From Diphasiastrum complanatum (lineage: Eukaryota; Streptophyta; Lycopodiopsida; Lycopodiales; Lycopodiaceae), in the NCBI GenBank assembly GCA_029204225.1, contig MU832182.1:19220-83219 (forward strand): a stretch of DNA of 64,000 nt. The letters are read 5' to 3'. Each line of letters opens with the position of its first letter. The stretch's first letter is position 1. Below the pieces are notes generated by a model, which was not told where the DNA came from, did no database searches, and saw only the letters and a list, made by a program, of their open reading frames with translations. This document shows, piece after piece, positions 1 through 12,050 of this stretch. The translations under genes were made by a program, and so were the position numbers.

Positions 1-2524
1 TCCTTGAGCTCTGTACTCAAAAAATCAGAAGTTTAGATCCAAGAGATCTACAAAGTCAGGCTCTACTGACAAAAAGAGCAATGTGCAGTCTGGACCAAAT
101 TTCGGTTCAGGATTAAATTCAAACTCTTCATCATTCCAACCTATGTAGAAACTATTCTGCAGATACTGTAAGAGGACTGGTCACGAAATCAAAGACTGCC
201 GAACTTTGAAGTACAACAATGAAAAGAAGAAGCAGTTCCAAAAACAAGCACATAGTGTTACAACAGTCACTCAAATCAGCAACAAGAAGAAGAAGATAAT
301 GATGAAGCAGCTTTCGTGACCAAAGTTAGAGAACAACAGGATATTAATTCCTGGTATCTAGACTCCGGAGCAACTCAACACATGACTCGCCATCACGACT
401 GGTTTAAAGACTACAAGTTGTTCACCCACTCTTGAGTTGTGCAACTTGGAGACAACTCATCGCATTCAATCGAAGGTGAAGGAACAGTCAGGGTTGAATT
501 CAAAAGATGTGAAGTCAAGTTGTTGTCCAACGTTCTCCACATTCCAAATCTAACCAAGAATCTGCTCTTAGTTAGCAGAATCACCGATTCAGGTCGGAGG
601 GTCAAATTTGATACAAAAGACTGCACAATCCTCAAAAAATCCCAGAAGGTTCTAGCCTACAGAAGAATAAGCGGCTATCTTTACAAGCTCAGCCACTGCT
701 ACTCTTCTAACAGTCAAGCTCTTCACACAGCCACTTCTGAATCAACTGATATGTTGTGGCATTTCAGACTTGGCCATCTTAACTACAACAGTGTCAGCAA
801 ATGTCAGTTCAGAATCTAGGACAAGACCTACCTTCAGTCAGCAAGCCAACTTCTCCATGCAAAAGTTGTATTATCAGCAAGCATTCTAGAAGTCCCTTCA
901 GTTCAAACTCTGTTCATACATCTAAGGGCTTGTTTGACCTTGTACACAATGACATTTGTGGCCCGATGCAGACTGCTTCCACAAAGGGAGCTCTCTATTT
1001 TCTAACCTTCATCGACGACTTCTCTCGAAGGACTACAACCTACTATATGAAGAACAAATCCAAAGCATTCAAGTTCTTCAAGCAGTTCAAGGTGTCTGCA
1101 GAAACCAGACCCAGAGGAAGATCAAGACTCTACGCACAGATGGAGGAGGAGAGTACATCTCCACATAATTCAAGGAGTTCTGCAAGGACAACGGGATACT
1201 TCAACAATACACAACTAGCTACTCACCTCAGTCCAATGGTGTAGCTGAGTGGAAGAACCGAACACTCATTGAAAGTGCCAAGAGCATGATGGCCCATGCC
1301 TCTCTTCCAAAGAAGTTCTGGGCAATAGTTGTTACTACAACTACCTACTTATATAATTGATCCATCACCAAAGCCCTGAATGGCAAGACACTTTATGAGG
1401 TGTGGACAAGATCAAAACCATCACTCAAACATATTCGAGTGTTTGGATGCATCGCTTTCGCTCAGATCCCTGAGGATCTAAGAAAAAAGCTAGATGACAA
1501 GAGCAGAAAAACGATTTTCATCGGCTATTCCCAAAATCACAAGGCATGCAAACTCTACAATTTGGATATCGAGAAGGCATTCACCAATAGAGATGTCATT
1601 TTTGTGGAAGACCAGTTCCTCGACCACAAAGGAAAAGTTGTTGATAATTCTGACTCATGGATCGAACAACCAGTCAATTCCAATCCAGAGAATCAACTGC
1701 AGAATCTCGACGTTGACTCAGAAGTTGAGTCAGAACCTCAACAAGTCAACCCACATCAGAGGACCGAAGTTCAACCCAAGAGGTTGAATAGGTCCAAACA
1801 ACCTCCATCCATATTTATGGATGATCTGGCCTGCTACTTCGTGCAGGAACCAAACACTGTTGTTGAGGCGATGTCTACTCCTGATGCTGACCAGTGGAAA
1901 GCAGCGATGGACATCGAATTCGATTCTCTTATGGAGAATCAAACATGGACACTCATTGAGTTGCCAAAGGACCGAAACCCAATTCCATGCAAATGGATAT
2001 TCAAGACGAAGTACGACGTTGAAGAAAGGCTAAATCATTACAATGCCAGGCTAGTCGCCAAATGCTTTTCCCATATTCCAGATTTGAATTATTCAGAAAC
2101 CTCCAGCCCAGTTGTCAAACATGTTTTGATCTGCCTACTCCTCTCCTTTGCAGCTACAGTAGATCTTGAAGTTCATCAGATGGATGTTCAGACCACTTTT
2201 CTCAATGGAACCATCGAAGAGGAAATCTACGTGACGCAGCCAGAGGGATACGAACTCAATGGCAAGCAACAACACCTTGTATGCAGAATTCACAAGGCAC
2301 TCTACGGGCTGAAACAGTCACCCAGAGCCTGGTTCCATAAGATCAATGCATTTTTGATAGAGAATGGTTTTATTCCAAACTCAGTAGATTTAAATGTTTA
2401 CTTCAAATCTGTATCAGAATACTTCATCATCATCACTCTCTACATAGATGATACACTCTTATTCAGTAATAATCTGAATCTGATGAAGGATACAAACTGC
2501 ATGCTATCAATGCAAAATTATTGA
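1..2524 (+). pseudogene. Ty1/copia relic A: gag zinc knuckle to reverse transcriptase
   Basis: This is a decayed copia polyprotein running off the left edge of the window. In order it shows a CCHC knuckle at about 158-199 (FCRYCKRTGHEIKDC), an aspartic protease site at about 352-387 (WYLDSGATQHMT), the GAG-pre-integrase segment near 750-800, and integrase (HNDICGPMQ near 950, RTDGGGEY near 1135-1160). Reverse transcriptase follows from about 1850, with the YIDD catalytic motif at 2441-2452. A stop near 433 and frame changes near 815 and 1160 break the frame, while 1400-2524 is still open for 374 codons. The RT ends abruptly after YIDD with no RNase H. The domain order protease-integrase-RT is diagnostic of Ty1/copia. 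It is non-functional. Confidence 0.87.
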
Positions 2525-4335
2525 TAGGAGTGATAAGATCCTTGCACTCGGCAAGAGGCAATGTTACTTATATAGATTGGCACACTGTTATTCTGAGTCT
2601 AGTCAAGCCTTGAAAACCTCTGTTCTAGTCAATAAAGCATTACTATGGCATCATCACTTAGTACACGTGAATCATGCATCTATTTTGAACATGTCCAGAC
2701 AATCCATGGTTCTTGATCTCGACTATCCTTCTGGTAAGGTCAATCTCCCTGTCTATCATAGCTGCATCTTTGGAAAACAGGCTAGGATTCGTTTCAGATC
2801 AAACCATATGCATGCAGCAAAAGGTCTGTTAGATGTTGTTCATACAGATATATGTGGACCTATGCAAACTCCTTCATTGCTAGATGCAAAGTATTTTATT
2901 ACCTTTATTGAGGAATTCTCCAGAAGAACATTTGTTTATTTCATTAAACAGAAATCATAAGCTTTCATCAAATTCAGACAATTCAAAGAGCATGCTGAGA
3001 ATCAAACTGGCAAATGAATCAAAGCACTGAGATCAGATAACGGGGGAGAATACATCTCCAATGAGTTCAAGGAGTACTGTCTTAACAATGGCATTGAGCA
3101 ACAATATATTACCTCCTATTCGCCTCAGTCAAATGGTCTTGCTGAGAGAAAGAACAGAACCTTAGTCGAATCGACAAAGTGCATGTTATCGCACGCGACA
3201 CTTTCAAAGTCCTTCTAGGTTGAAGCTGTTTCAACAACAACCTATATTCAGAACAGATGTCCTACTAAAGTCCTCTCAAACAAGACACCACTCAAAGTTT
3301 GGATAGGTACCAAACCTTTTTTATCAAATTCACGAGTTTTTGGATGTATTGCTTTTGCGCAGATACCTGGTGATCTCAGGAAGAAACTCAACTTCCAGAG
3401 TATCAAATGTGTTTTCATCAACTACACTACTTTAGATCAAGCCTACAAGTTGTTCGATCCCATCGAGTCGAAGATATTCACTAGTCGGGATGCCACCTTC
3501 ATCAAAGATCAGTTTCAAGACCTCAAAGGAAAGGGCAGTTCCCATGTAGCCGACCTATCAGATTCTCCTGATGCATTGAATTTTCCAGTTTTGCAGTCGA
3601 CTACTCCCATTGAAGGTCCAAGCTCTTCTACTTCCGACAAACAACAAATCAATGGCGAATCAGAAGATGATGTTGTTGCAGTTCAACAACTACAGTATGA
3701 TCGAAATGCAACTTCCTCTATTACCCAGAAGATCTTCAAGAACCAGCAGACCACCTAATCGGTATATCGACGAGTCTGCAGTCTACCTTGTTTAGGAACC
3801 GACGTCTATCCAAGAGGCACTCAGTCAGCCTGATTCTGATCTCTGGAAAGAAGCTATGGATAAAGAGTATTCATCTCTTATCAAGAACTAGACGATTGTC
3901 AAATTACCTGCTAGCAGAAACGTGGTTGATTGCAAATGGATTTTGAAAGTCAAGTACAACGCAGATGGAAGCATCAACAGAAGAAAGGCATGACTTGTCG
4001 CCAGAGGATTTTCTCAGGTACACAACGTCGATTACACTGAAACTTTAAGTCCAGTAGTCAAACATTCTTCTATTCGACTTTTGCTATCATTTACCGTTGC
4101 ATCAGATCTGGAAATACATCAAATGGATGTATAGACAACATATCTCAATGGAGTTATTGAAGAAGACATTTACATGGTGCAACCCAAAGGTTATATTATC
4201 GAGGGTAAACACAATCATGTGTGTAAACTCCATAAGGCACTTCATGGCTTGAAGCAATCTGCTCGAGCATGGTTTCAAAGGATCAATACTTTTCTTATTG
4301 ATCACGGCTACACATGTGTTGGCTTTTTGTGACAA
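2525..4335 (+). pseudogene. Ty1/copia relic B: GAG-pre-integrase to partial RT
   Basis: A second copia fragment lies in the same orientation. It restarts at the GAG-pre-integrase segment (LWHHHLVHVNHAS at about 2643-2681) although relic A had already reached RT, so this is a separate copy. Integrase (HTDICGPMQT near 2840, the DNGGEY region near 3040) and the first half of RT follow. Stops occur near 2958, 3016, 3218 and 3795, with more in the RT. It ends in RT near FLIDHG (about 4305), just before the polymerase motif. It is related to relic A (shared CGPMQT, GYELNG/GYIIEG and SRAW/ARAW segments) but is clearly diverged. Confidence 0.85.
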
Positions 4336-5320
4336 GTCGGTGTTTTGCCTTCAGCTTCTTCCTTTCAACTATTTTGAAGAAGTTAAATCATTTTAAAGAC
4401 ACCTTCAGCTTTTTAAGGGCAGTGTCGGCTTTTTAAGGGCACTATCGACTTTTTTGCAAAATCTCAACGAGAGAGAAAAATCTCAGTCGTCTATTTTCAA
4501 CGAGGAACGTTCCTAGCCACTTCCCAAAAATGGGATGTGAGAGAAAGCCACTTCACATAAAATGTGAAGTGAGAGATTTGCAGGGTCCTCGTTCGCGTCA
4601 ACATTCTTTGATTCGTTGACTGTATATACCATGTATAGTTGTCACACAAGCCAAATACTTTCGAGTACAACGACTTACCTAATTAGGTGACAAATATTTA
4701 CTATAATTAATATATGGATGCAATCTATAAACGGATCATCCAGGCACACTCTACATGATGCTCCGTCCATGAGACAAATGATTTTGAGCCTCCCAGTTAC
4801 ACCATCATTCTAGTTGTAACTGCTATTTCGTTGTGTTTCAGTGTAATATAGCAGCAGCACGTTTTTCTATCTGTGTATAACATAGATGAATGCTTGTTGT
4901 GATTTGAATGCACTTCATTATTGTTTGATAACAATTGTTCACTCACTCTGATCAAAACACAGACGTCTACGACTCCTCAGTTTTTTATCAGACGATGGGT
5001 GTCTTTGACGTCGGAGGAACTGGTGCTGCCATACTTCTCTTTCAATCTATTTTAGAACTAAACTTCTGATTAAATCCATTTTCAGTAATACCACACACAA
5101 ACCATTTCTAATCTCTTCGGTGGAGTGTACTCATTTTTGTTTTTGTGAGTATGAACTAATTTATAAGATTCTGTTGGGCAATAGAACACTTAAGCGGTGA
5201 TTATAATTAGCATAAACATTCCCTTAGACCGTTTTTGCATCTAGCAGCCCATTGTAGTGGGAGAGTTGTTCCGCAAATATTCCCGCTCTCTTCTCCGCTC
5301 GCGTTCTCCATACTCCCTTG
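4336..5320 (+). repeat. Non-coding, LTR-like spacer
   Basis: No gene is visible. The stretch looks like a degraded solo LTR or LTR pair. It contains short direct repeats (CTTTTTAAGGGCA-type, about 4410-4455), an inverted-repeat-rich block about 4500-4580 (CCACTTC/GAAGTG), and a TATA-like element at about 4622-4629. It sits between two copia fragments whose RT content overlaps. No TG..CA ends with a target duplication could be fixed, so the LTR reading is inference. Confidence 0.3.
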
Positions 5321-6546
5321 CCCCATCAATTTATATGTCTCAATCCGAAGGCTACGAGTTGGAGGGAAAGACCCATCAGGTATGCAAACTTCGAACAACT
5401 CTCTATGGGCTTAAAAACAGTCATCTCATGCATGGTTTCATCGAATCAACAAATTTTTTATTTAGCAAGGATTTATACCAAAGTCAGTTGTTTGTAATGT
5501 CTACTACAAATCAGTGAATTTATCTTTTGCTATCATTACATTATATGTTAATGACACATTACTTTTTAATAATGACATTCGAATGTTGAAGTATGTTATC
5601 GAAGAAATTTGATATGACAGAATTAGGGGAGGCCCATTTTTGCCTTTGTATATAGATTTTCAGGTATCGTGATCAAGATTGGTTTATATTAGTCAACAAA
5701 TGTACATTTGTAACCTGTTATTCAAACATCAAATGGCCGACTGTAAACCAACCAAAAATCCAAATTAGATCCATGTTCAAAATATTCGAAGGACCAGTGT
5801 CTCTAGTCTTTCGAATAAGTCAAACATATAAAACAATACCTTCATCATTCTATTATTGGTTCTCTAATTGCCATGATATGTATTAGACCTGAAATTGCTT
5901 ATTCAAGTTAGTACACTAAGTCAATACATGTCGACTCCATATTTCATTCGTTGGAAAGCTCTACTTGGAGTTTTTCGATATTTACAAAAGACACAAAATT
6001 ATTGCATTTGTTATGGTGAAAATTCGAATGATGATTCAAATGACCATGTTAATCTTCTTCAGAGTTTTACAGATGCAGATTGCGCTGGAGATGTTGATAG
6101 GAGAAATTCGACATCAATATATCTTTGTATTCGACAAAGGTCCTATATCTTGGAATAGCAAGAAGTAAAATTCCACTCCATGATCTTCGACAGAAGTGGA
6201 ATACCATTGCCACCGCACATGCTGCAAAAAACAATATCTGGTTAAGACATCTATTGTTGAACATTAATCTTAGTCAGTTACAAGTAACTTACGTCTTTAG
6301 CGACAATGAAAGTACAATCGCTTTATCTGTTAATCCCATGTATTATTCTCGGAGCAAGCACATTGAGATAAAGTATCATTTTGTCATAGACAAAGTACTC
6401 AAAAGGGAGATTATTCTAATTTCTTGTAGAATAGTGTTCATGACAACAAATATATTTACTAAATCTTTATCATTTGACAATCATTCTAAGCTTAGCAATA
6501 TTCTCAACTTGATACCTCAAATTTTTATGAGCACATTAAGGGGGAG
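5321..6546 (+). pseudogene. Ty1/copia relic C: RT tail and RNase H
   Basis: A third copia fragment begins inside RT (YMSQSEGYELEG, about 5332-5367) and runs through thumb and RNase H. The latter is seen as DADCAGD near 6072, the weakened copia tether motif near 6160, and SRSKHIEIKYHF near 6350-6385. Several frame changes and stops break it. It repeats RT sequence already present in relic B, so it belongs to a different copy. It ends at a purine-rich tract directly before a TGTTAG sequence, the normal 3' end of a copia element. Confidence 0.8.
6538..6546 (+). other. Polypurine tract of copia relic C
   Basis: A purine run (AAGGGGGAG) lies directly before TGTTAGATTTC, the usual position and composition of the plus-strand primer of a copia retrotransposon, just after its RNase H coding end. 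Confidence 0.6.
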
Positions 6547-7100
6547 TGTTAGATTTCATTCCCTAAATCATTTTGTAATGTGGAACCACTCTGAAGATTG
6601 TCGAGACAGTGTCAAAGGTTTCAAGACCGTCTGTAGAAATGCACATATTGTTGACACATAGTCAAATCAATTGTCGAGGATTACCAAATAACAACTTCAA
6701 TAGATTTGATAGTGGAGTATTTTTCACTAGATATTTTGGGTCCAATCTCGTAACTCCATGTGGCACCTGCCAGATGGATAACGGCGCATTCCGTTAGGGC
6801 TATGCCATCAACAATTATAAACAGATTAGTAGACTAGTTCATTTTATGACATTCATCAATCAAGTTCAAGTTTCAGAATAAGTTATTCCTTTTCTTATCC
6901 TCTCTCTATTCTGCCATAGGCATAGATTGATCATTAATAAGCTATGGTGATTAAATTTATAGCAAAATTAGATGCACTATTACTATAGTGCAATCAGAGT
7001 AGACAATGGGTGTATTTTTATCATTCAGCAATACAGACTGCATTTCGACATATCGACACATGACTTGCCTTGTTCTACTATTTTTGTTATTCATGCTATT
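6547..7100 (+). repeat. Putative 3' LTR of copia relic C (right end uncertain)
   Basis: The LTR starts with TGTTAG right after the polypurine tract. The sequence is non-coding and AT-rich. The right boundary is a guess because no matching 5' LTR is in the window to compare with, and no clear CA end plus target duplication was found. Confidence 0.45.
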
Positions 7101-8599
7101 ATGATCTGAGTTCTAATAGTTGGCAATGAAGTGATCTTTCTCTATCATTCATTTTCTACACTTGTGAATGATAATAAGTTGTGTTTATGGTAGTATCGAA
7201 TTAGTTTTTGTGATTACATTGACTATTGTTTTTCAATAATCGAACTATCATTGTCAAATAGTTATTCAACTCATATGCAACTTATTTTTCAACAACCATT
7301 AGCGCAAGTAGATCTTTGATCAGGCCTTGACGATATAAAAATTCTTGATCATATCATCTTTCTTTTGACCAATGTAGGAAGAAGCGAAGAATTTGGCTCT
7401 ACGTCCTCTAATATAGCTTCAACAAATGCTTTTACCAAAGCGCCAGAGAATTTACAAAATCAATTGCGGAAGCTCACCACTGAGCTACTTGGGATCGTGG
7501 ATCAAAAGCTTAAGCATGTACATTAGGTACCAAGGGTACCACAACCGCCAGTTTATCCACGAAAGAGGCTAGTTGGTGTCCAGTTTGTACAGGCAATCAT
7601 ACTGCCAATGTGTTATGTCCACGTCCTAGATTCCGCATAATCCTAGACTTGGATACACGATACTCTATTACTCAAGATTATTAGTTACGCCACGTTATTC
7701 CAGATGAGGCCAGTAATGTTAACAACCTTGTGATGCCCAGACACACTAAGTGGAGTTAGCACATGGATTTAGGATTGTTAATGCATGTATCAACAACAAT
7801 GGAAAGCACTTTTGGGGAGTTTAGGCCTTGCATGGGCACATGCACAGTGGGGTCCTGAGCCTATAGAAAGCTAGTGAAAAATCGCCCTACCACATTATAA
7901 TTTTGGTGATTCATTGCTAGTTTCTCTCACTATACTCTTGCTTCCTATTCCTTGGCTCGAGGGTGAAGCTTTTGGAAATTGATCGGGTGCTTCTACTTGG
8001 TTGGGTGGTTTTGCTCCACAATGTGTTCTCGTGCGTTTGACTTCTAATCAGGATCTTCAGGAGCTTTTCCTTACATTGGTATCAGTGTATGAGTGACAAA
8101 TGTCAGATGGTCTTCCTAGTTGATTGCTTGTGTTTCAAAGTAATGCCAAGTGGCAAGTGTCATATGTATGGATCTTGCCATGTGTTGACATTAGGATATG
8201 TCAGAGTTAAGGGTTGCTTGGGGGATATAGTGTGAGCCTTTCTAGATGTGAACTCGATGGGTAAGGCCTAAAGGCCAATAAATCTATTGACTTATCAACT
8301 CACGTATAATAAGTCTTGAATCAACTTAAATGAAAATCAAATTAGACTTTAAATCTCGAAAACGATGGATCACATAAATTCATTCACATACAGCGGAAGC
8401 ACTGAGGGGTCAAGATGGGGATTCCCCCCTGAAAAATAATTCTTTTCATTATGCAAAACCAATTGGCCTATGCCAATTACATATACATTGGATTCCACAA
8501 AGGGTCTCAATTAGGAACATAAACTTAGTTCCTTTCAATGGACTTAATTACAAAATCTAGCTTATTAGAAGCATAAGATATTCTTCATAAATCTTAATT
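7101..8599. other. Non-coding stretch with a weak gag-like trace
   Basis: No gene can be supported. Around 7380-7660 on the plus strand, broken frames give a short helical segment and then a CCHC-like string (WCPVCTGNHTANVLCP, about 7570-7620). This may be the remains of a gag nucleocapsid, but no other retroelement domain accompanies it. The remainder is AT-rich with no recognisable content. Confidence 0.25.
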
Positions 8600-8850
8600 C
8601 TTTCGACATGCAATCATGATGGATTTTAGATACTTGACATGCAATCATGATTGATTTTAGATACTTGACATGCAATCATGATGGATCATAGAATCTTGAC
8701 ATGCAATAGTCTGAACTGACATGCATGGACATTAGGCAAATTATGGCATGACATGCAAGAGTCTAAACTGACATGCATGGATATTAGGCAAAGGACGACA
8801 TGACATGCAAAAGTCTAAACTGACATACATGGTCATTAGGATATGGTTTC
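8600..8850. repeat. Two adjoining minisatellites built on TGACATGCA
   Basis: A 31-bp unit (TTGACATGCAATCATGATGG...) occurs three times at about 8605-8697. It is followed by a roughly 52-bp unit (CTGACATGCATGG...CATTAGGCAAA) in about two and a half copies to 8850. Both share the core TGACATGCA, which contains the RY-like CATGCA. Confidence 0.85.
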
Positions 8851-8930
8851 TTATGACATGCAAATGGTACTAGACATCCATTCATACATATGCATATCAT
8901 ATTCATGAACGTACCATGGTTTCAGAAGAG

Positions 8931-8933
<3 letters not shown>

Positions 8934-9009
<76 letters not shown>
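8934..9009. repeat. (GA)38 microsatellite
   Basis: An uninterrupted GA dinucleotide run of 76 bp. Open frames read across it are repeat artefacts. Confidence 0.98.
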
Positions 9010-9013
<4 letters not shown>

Positions 9014-9610
9014 GAAAGAGAGTGAGAGATCCATGAGGGTTTGAGCTTCAAAATCCTCCAATCCACAATTCAGCATAGCCTCCTTGAGTCAATGCTTCAA
9101 TCTTCTTCTCCAAAGCACCTGTACACAAGAACAAACAATAGGGAAGAGTTTGGATGCAAAATCATGGAATCCTCTTGGTAGAGGGAGACATTTCCACTTA
9201 CATAGAGAGTGGAGAGTCATTCCAAAGTGAGTGAGGTGTCAAGTTTAAGTGCATGAGGTGTGGGGAAGACTCCAAATGGACTTAAGGTGAAGTGGAGTGC
9301 ATGGATGAGGTGTATTAGTTAGAGAGGGTGAATGGGTGAGGTGTATTAGTTTGGGAGGGTTATTATGATGATTTGGCATATGAAGTGACAGTGTAGGAGG
9401 GCGCCCCATTCTAGGTGTCAAATAGCCTAGAATGCATGTAGCAAAGTAGGTGGGAGGTAGGTGGTACAAGGTTTAATCTTGACTTTATATTTCATATAGT
9501 TTTTCATTGTCACAACTTGGATATTCACCCAAGTGCAATCTTCTTAGGGAAAAGGCCAAAGTATATGCCCATCTTGTTGCATGATAGTCATCAATTCCTA
9601 AGCCCTTTGT
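9010..9610. other. Non-coding stretch
   Basis: No gene is seen. A short direct repeat (GAGGTGTATTAGTT) occurs at about 9307 and 9337, and the sequence is otherwise unremarkable. Confidence 0.5.
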
Positions 9611-9825
9611 TTCTAGAGGTTGTCCATCCTCAATCATGGTCATTGGCACTTTTTTCTAGAGGTTCTCATCCTCAATCGTGGTCATTGGCACTTTTTTCTA
9701 GAGATTGCCCATCCTCAATCATGGTTATTGGCACTTTTTCTAAAGGTTGCCCATCCTCAATCATGGTCATTGGCACTTTTTTTCTAGAGGTTGCCCATCC
9801 TCAATCATGGTGGACAAGGGTCATT
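9611..9825. repeat. 42-bp minisatellite, five copies
   Basis: Units starting TTCTAGAGGTTGCCCATCC recur at about 9611, 9653, 9695, 9738 and 9781 with few substitutions. The 115-codon open frame over this region owes its length to the unit being a multiple of three and is not taken as a gene. Confidence 0.9.
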
Positions 9826-9859
9826 AGGGTGATCAGACCCTTGTCCTTGTCCTGTTCTT

Positions 9860-10140
9860 TATAGACTCCTCTGAGCCTTCATTATAGACTTAGTAATAAG
9901 CCTTCCTTATAGACTCCTATGAGCCTTCATTATAGACTTATAAATAAGCCTTCTTCTTGTAAACGGTCTTTAGCTTTGAAGGCTTCTTGTTCCTGTTTTG
10001 GTCCTTCAGGCACTTTCATGAGTACCTGCACACACCTTCAAAGTAAGGTCAGTCCTTAAGCCCTGAAGGCTTCTTATTCTTGTTCTTGTTCTTCAGGCAC
10101 TTTCATAAGTACCTGCACATACCCTCAAACAAAGGTCAGT
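9860..10140. repeat. Two further direct duplications (48 bp and 87 bp)
   Basis: A 48-bp unit (ATAGACTCCTCTGAGCCTTC...) occurs at 9861 and 9909. An 87-bp unit (GGCTTCTTGTTCCTG...AAGGTCAGT) occurs at 9981 and 10068. Together with the upstream 42-bp minisatellite this makes a 0.5-kb repeat-rich block. Confidence 0.8.
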
Positions 10141-11295
10141 TTCCATACCATCAGATATGGCTCACAATAGGTTGGTGTATCAATTTTCTTCTTAGATTGG
10201 AGCAAAATTGGAGATGCTTAGTTTTAATTCCTAAACTTTTCTTACGGTCTCTTGGAAAGGTTGCTCTCAACTTCTGTGCTTTGACAAGATTGGAATTCTT
10301 GATCTTAGATTAAGAGCCATGCAAATTCTTCCTATTTTCCCTTTGGATTATAACTTGGAAGTGTGCTTTTGTTCCTTAGCTATGTAGCCTCCTCCAAAAA
10401 GATCATAGGCCAATGTCATTTGCAGAATTTTATCCTGCCCATTATCGAGTCAGTATTAAAACCAATGCTTGTCTTGTTTCTGTCTTTCATGTATGGGCAA
10501 TAGTTTGCAATATATACTTAAATTTTTCTACTAATATGGGGGATTACAAAGTTAGAGAGAGACATCTGATTTTCAAGAATCTTCAAATTTCATGACACTT
10601 GTTGGGGAGTGAATAGCAATCTGCTGTAAAATATAGAAAGATATTCAACTAAAGCTGCATCATGATTTATAGATCACTTGGCTGGTGAGTGCAAAAGGAA
10701 GTCAAGATCTTGAATGTCAATGTCACTCAGCTTGCCAATTGATCTTTAACTAACTAACTAGCTAACTAGTTTGTGTAATTGATTGGTCATGAACAGTAAC
10801 AACTGCTAATTCCATGTCATGTACGACTCATGAGCTACCTCTTCCTCAACCCAAAATCACATTCTCTGACATCTCAGATAGATCTGCATTAATCAGTACC
10901 ACAGTTCAAACTTTGTCTTCTAGTTGAAACAAAAAGCAAATGCGACAGACCAAAAGTTCAACAAATTGTATATAGAATTTATATACATATATATGTATCT
11001 GCATATTTCACAAGGGAATACTGTAGGCTGGAAATTCTTTCTAAGCTTTGATAACTTGTTTGTCAATCATATAATCTCCTTCAACCTTTAGCATGTTCAT
11101 CATATTTCCTCTTCTAAATTCTGGACTATCAGTCATATGCAGACATGCAGAAAACAGATCACAACGATGACGATCTTGTAGCTGTTGCAATAACACCATT
11201 GTAATTGTTTGCTGAAGATCAAGGGAAATCAAAGCAGCAGATTATCATCATCCATCCACCAGGCTGACAACCACTAGCACTGCACTCATGCTTGC
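10141..11295. other. Non-coding stretch, 3' flank of the DMP gene
   Basis: No gene can be supported. A short CTAA-type run lies at about 10747-10770 and an AT-rich alternating run at about 10970-11000. Because the DMP gene is on the minus strand, the part just below 11296 would hold its 3' UTR and terminator. A 63-codon minus-strand frame (11041-11232) has no recognisable features. Confidence 0.4.
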
Positions 11296-11961
11296 TCAAG
11301 CTTCCTCTTTTCCTCTCGTAGCATTAGCATCGTCTTGCAAGAGAAGAGCATTGAAACTGCTCTTAGTGAGCTTGATGGTGCTAGATGCTGAAGGTTCCTC
11401 AATGATAAGGACGTGAGTCTTGAGATTTGAAATGGCAAAGCCTATGCCGCGTCTCGCAGGTGGGGCAAACGCAAAGTACAGGCTCACAAGGAGAGACACA
11501 AGGATAGGTACAGTCTTTGTAACCAACCGGGGAATCCCAGGGTAGAAACAATCTGTGACTGGGGGTGTGAGAAGAGCGAGGGTGCAGAAGCAGATTACAG
11601 TTAGAAAGCCATTCAGAAAATCAAAACGGCTGAGGAAGAATTGAGTTGTTCCTGGTGGGCCGGTATAGAAGGGGCCTTGCGTGTAAGGGAGATTAGCAGT
11701 CAGAAACTGAGGATTGTATAGACCTCTTGCAGTAGCAAGCCCGTAGTAGACATGCCCAGCTTGTGTAGTGATACTATCTGTGAAGCGGGCAGTAAAGCAA
11801 ATGACCGAAAACGTAAGCACCAGCAGTCCAGTCATGATTTTCTCAACGAACCCGCAGTTGCCGTTGTTGGTGAAGAGAGGCGCCAGCGTCTGGAATGTCA
11901 GAAAGGTTCCGGTTGGCAGCAGATTTATTAAATTGGTGAGGATTCCTGAAGGTGTAGGCAT
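11296..11961 (-). CDS. DMP family (DUF679) membrane protein
   Basis: An intact, intronless 221-codon frame whose product matches the DMP (DUF679 domain membrane protein) family of land plants. The family signature is near the N-terminus: LINLLPTGT, then FQTLAPLFTN and a Cys at residue 36, with FTDS near 60-63 and YYGLATARGL near 72-81. Four hydrophobic segments are visible (about residues 10-31, 43-60, 115-133 and 150-168), followed by a charged cytosolic tail. Family members are usually about 200-240 residues and intronless, so this looks full length. Known members sit in tonoplast, ER or plasma membrane, with roles in senescence-linked membrane remodelling and, for the pollen-specific DMP8/9 group, gamete fusion. 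The subgroup cannot be assigned here. The start is the first Met, seven residues before the conserved block. It is the only clear host gene in the window and shows no frame damage. Confidence 0.9.
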   Translation of the reverse strand: MPTPSGILTNLINLLPTGTFLTFQTLAPLFTNNGNCGFVEKIMTGLLVLTFSVICFTARFTDSITTQAGHVYYGLATARGLYNPQFLTANLPYTQGPFYTGPPGTTQFFLSRFDFLNGFLTVICFCTLALLTPPVTDCFYPGIPRLVTKTVPILVSLLVSLYFAFAPPARRGIGFAISNLKTHVLIIEEPSASSTIKLTKSSFNALLLQDDANATRGKEEA

Positions 11962-12042
11962 ATTGAATTCTCTAAGTAGAGCAAAGATCTATAGATAAAC
12001 TCTGTCCAGTATAAACGTGGTAGCTAGCAGCTACGTATAGAA

Positions 12043-12050
12043 GATATATT
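12043..12050 (-). promoter_or_regulatory. Possible TATA element of the DMP gene
   Basis: On the minus strand AATATATC lies about 85 bp upstream of the DMP start codon, and a CCACGT half G-box lies between them (about 12014-12019). Position and composition fit a core promoter, but this is inference. Confidence 0.25.

Noticed and set aside
7560-7625. CCHC zinc knuckle as evidence of a gag gene
   Set aside because: The cysteine spacing only loosely fits, the frame is short and no neighbouring retroelement domain is present. It is mentioned only as a weak trace.
9517-9864. 115-codon plus-strand frame
   Set aside because: It is the 42-bp minisatellite, whose unit length keeps any frame open. There is no independent evidence.
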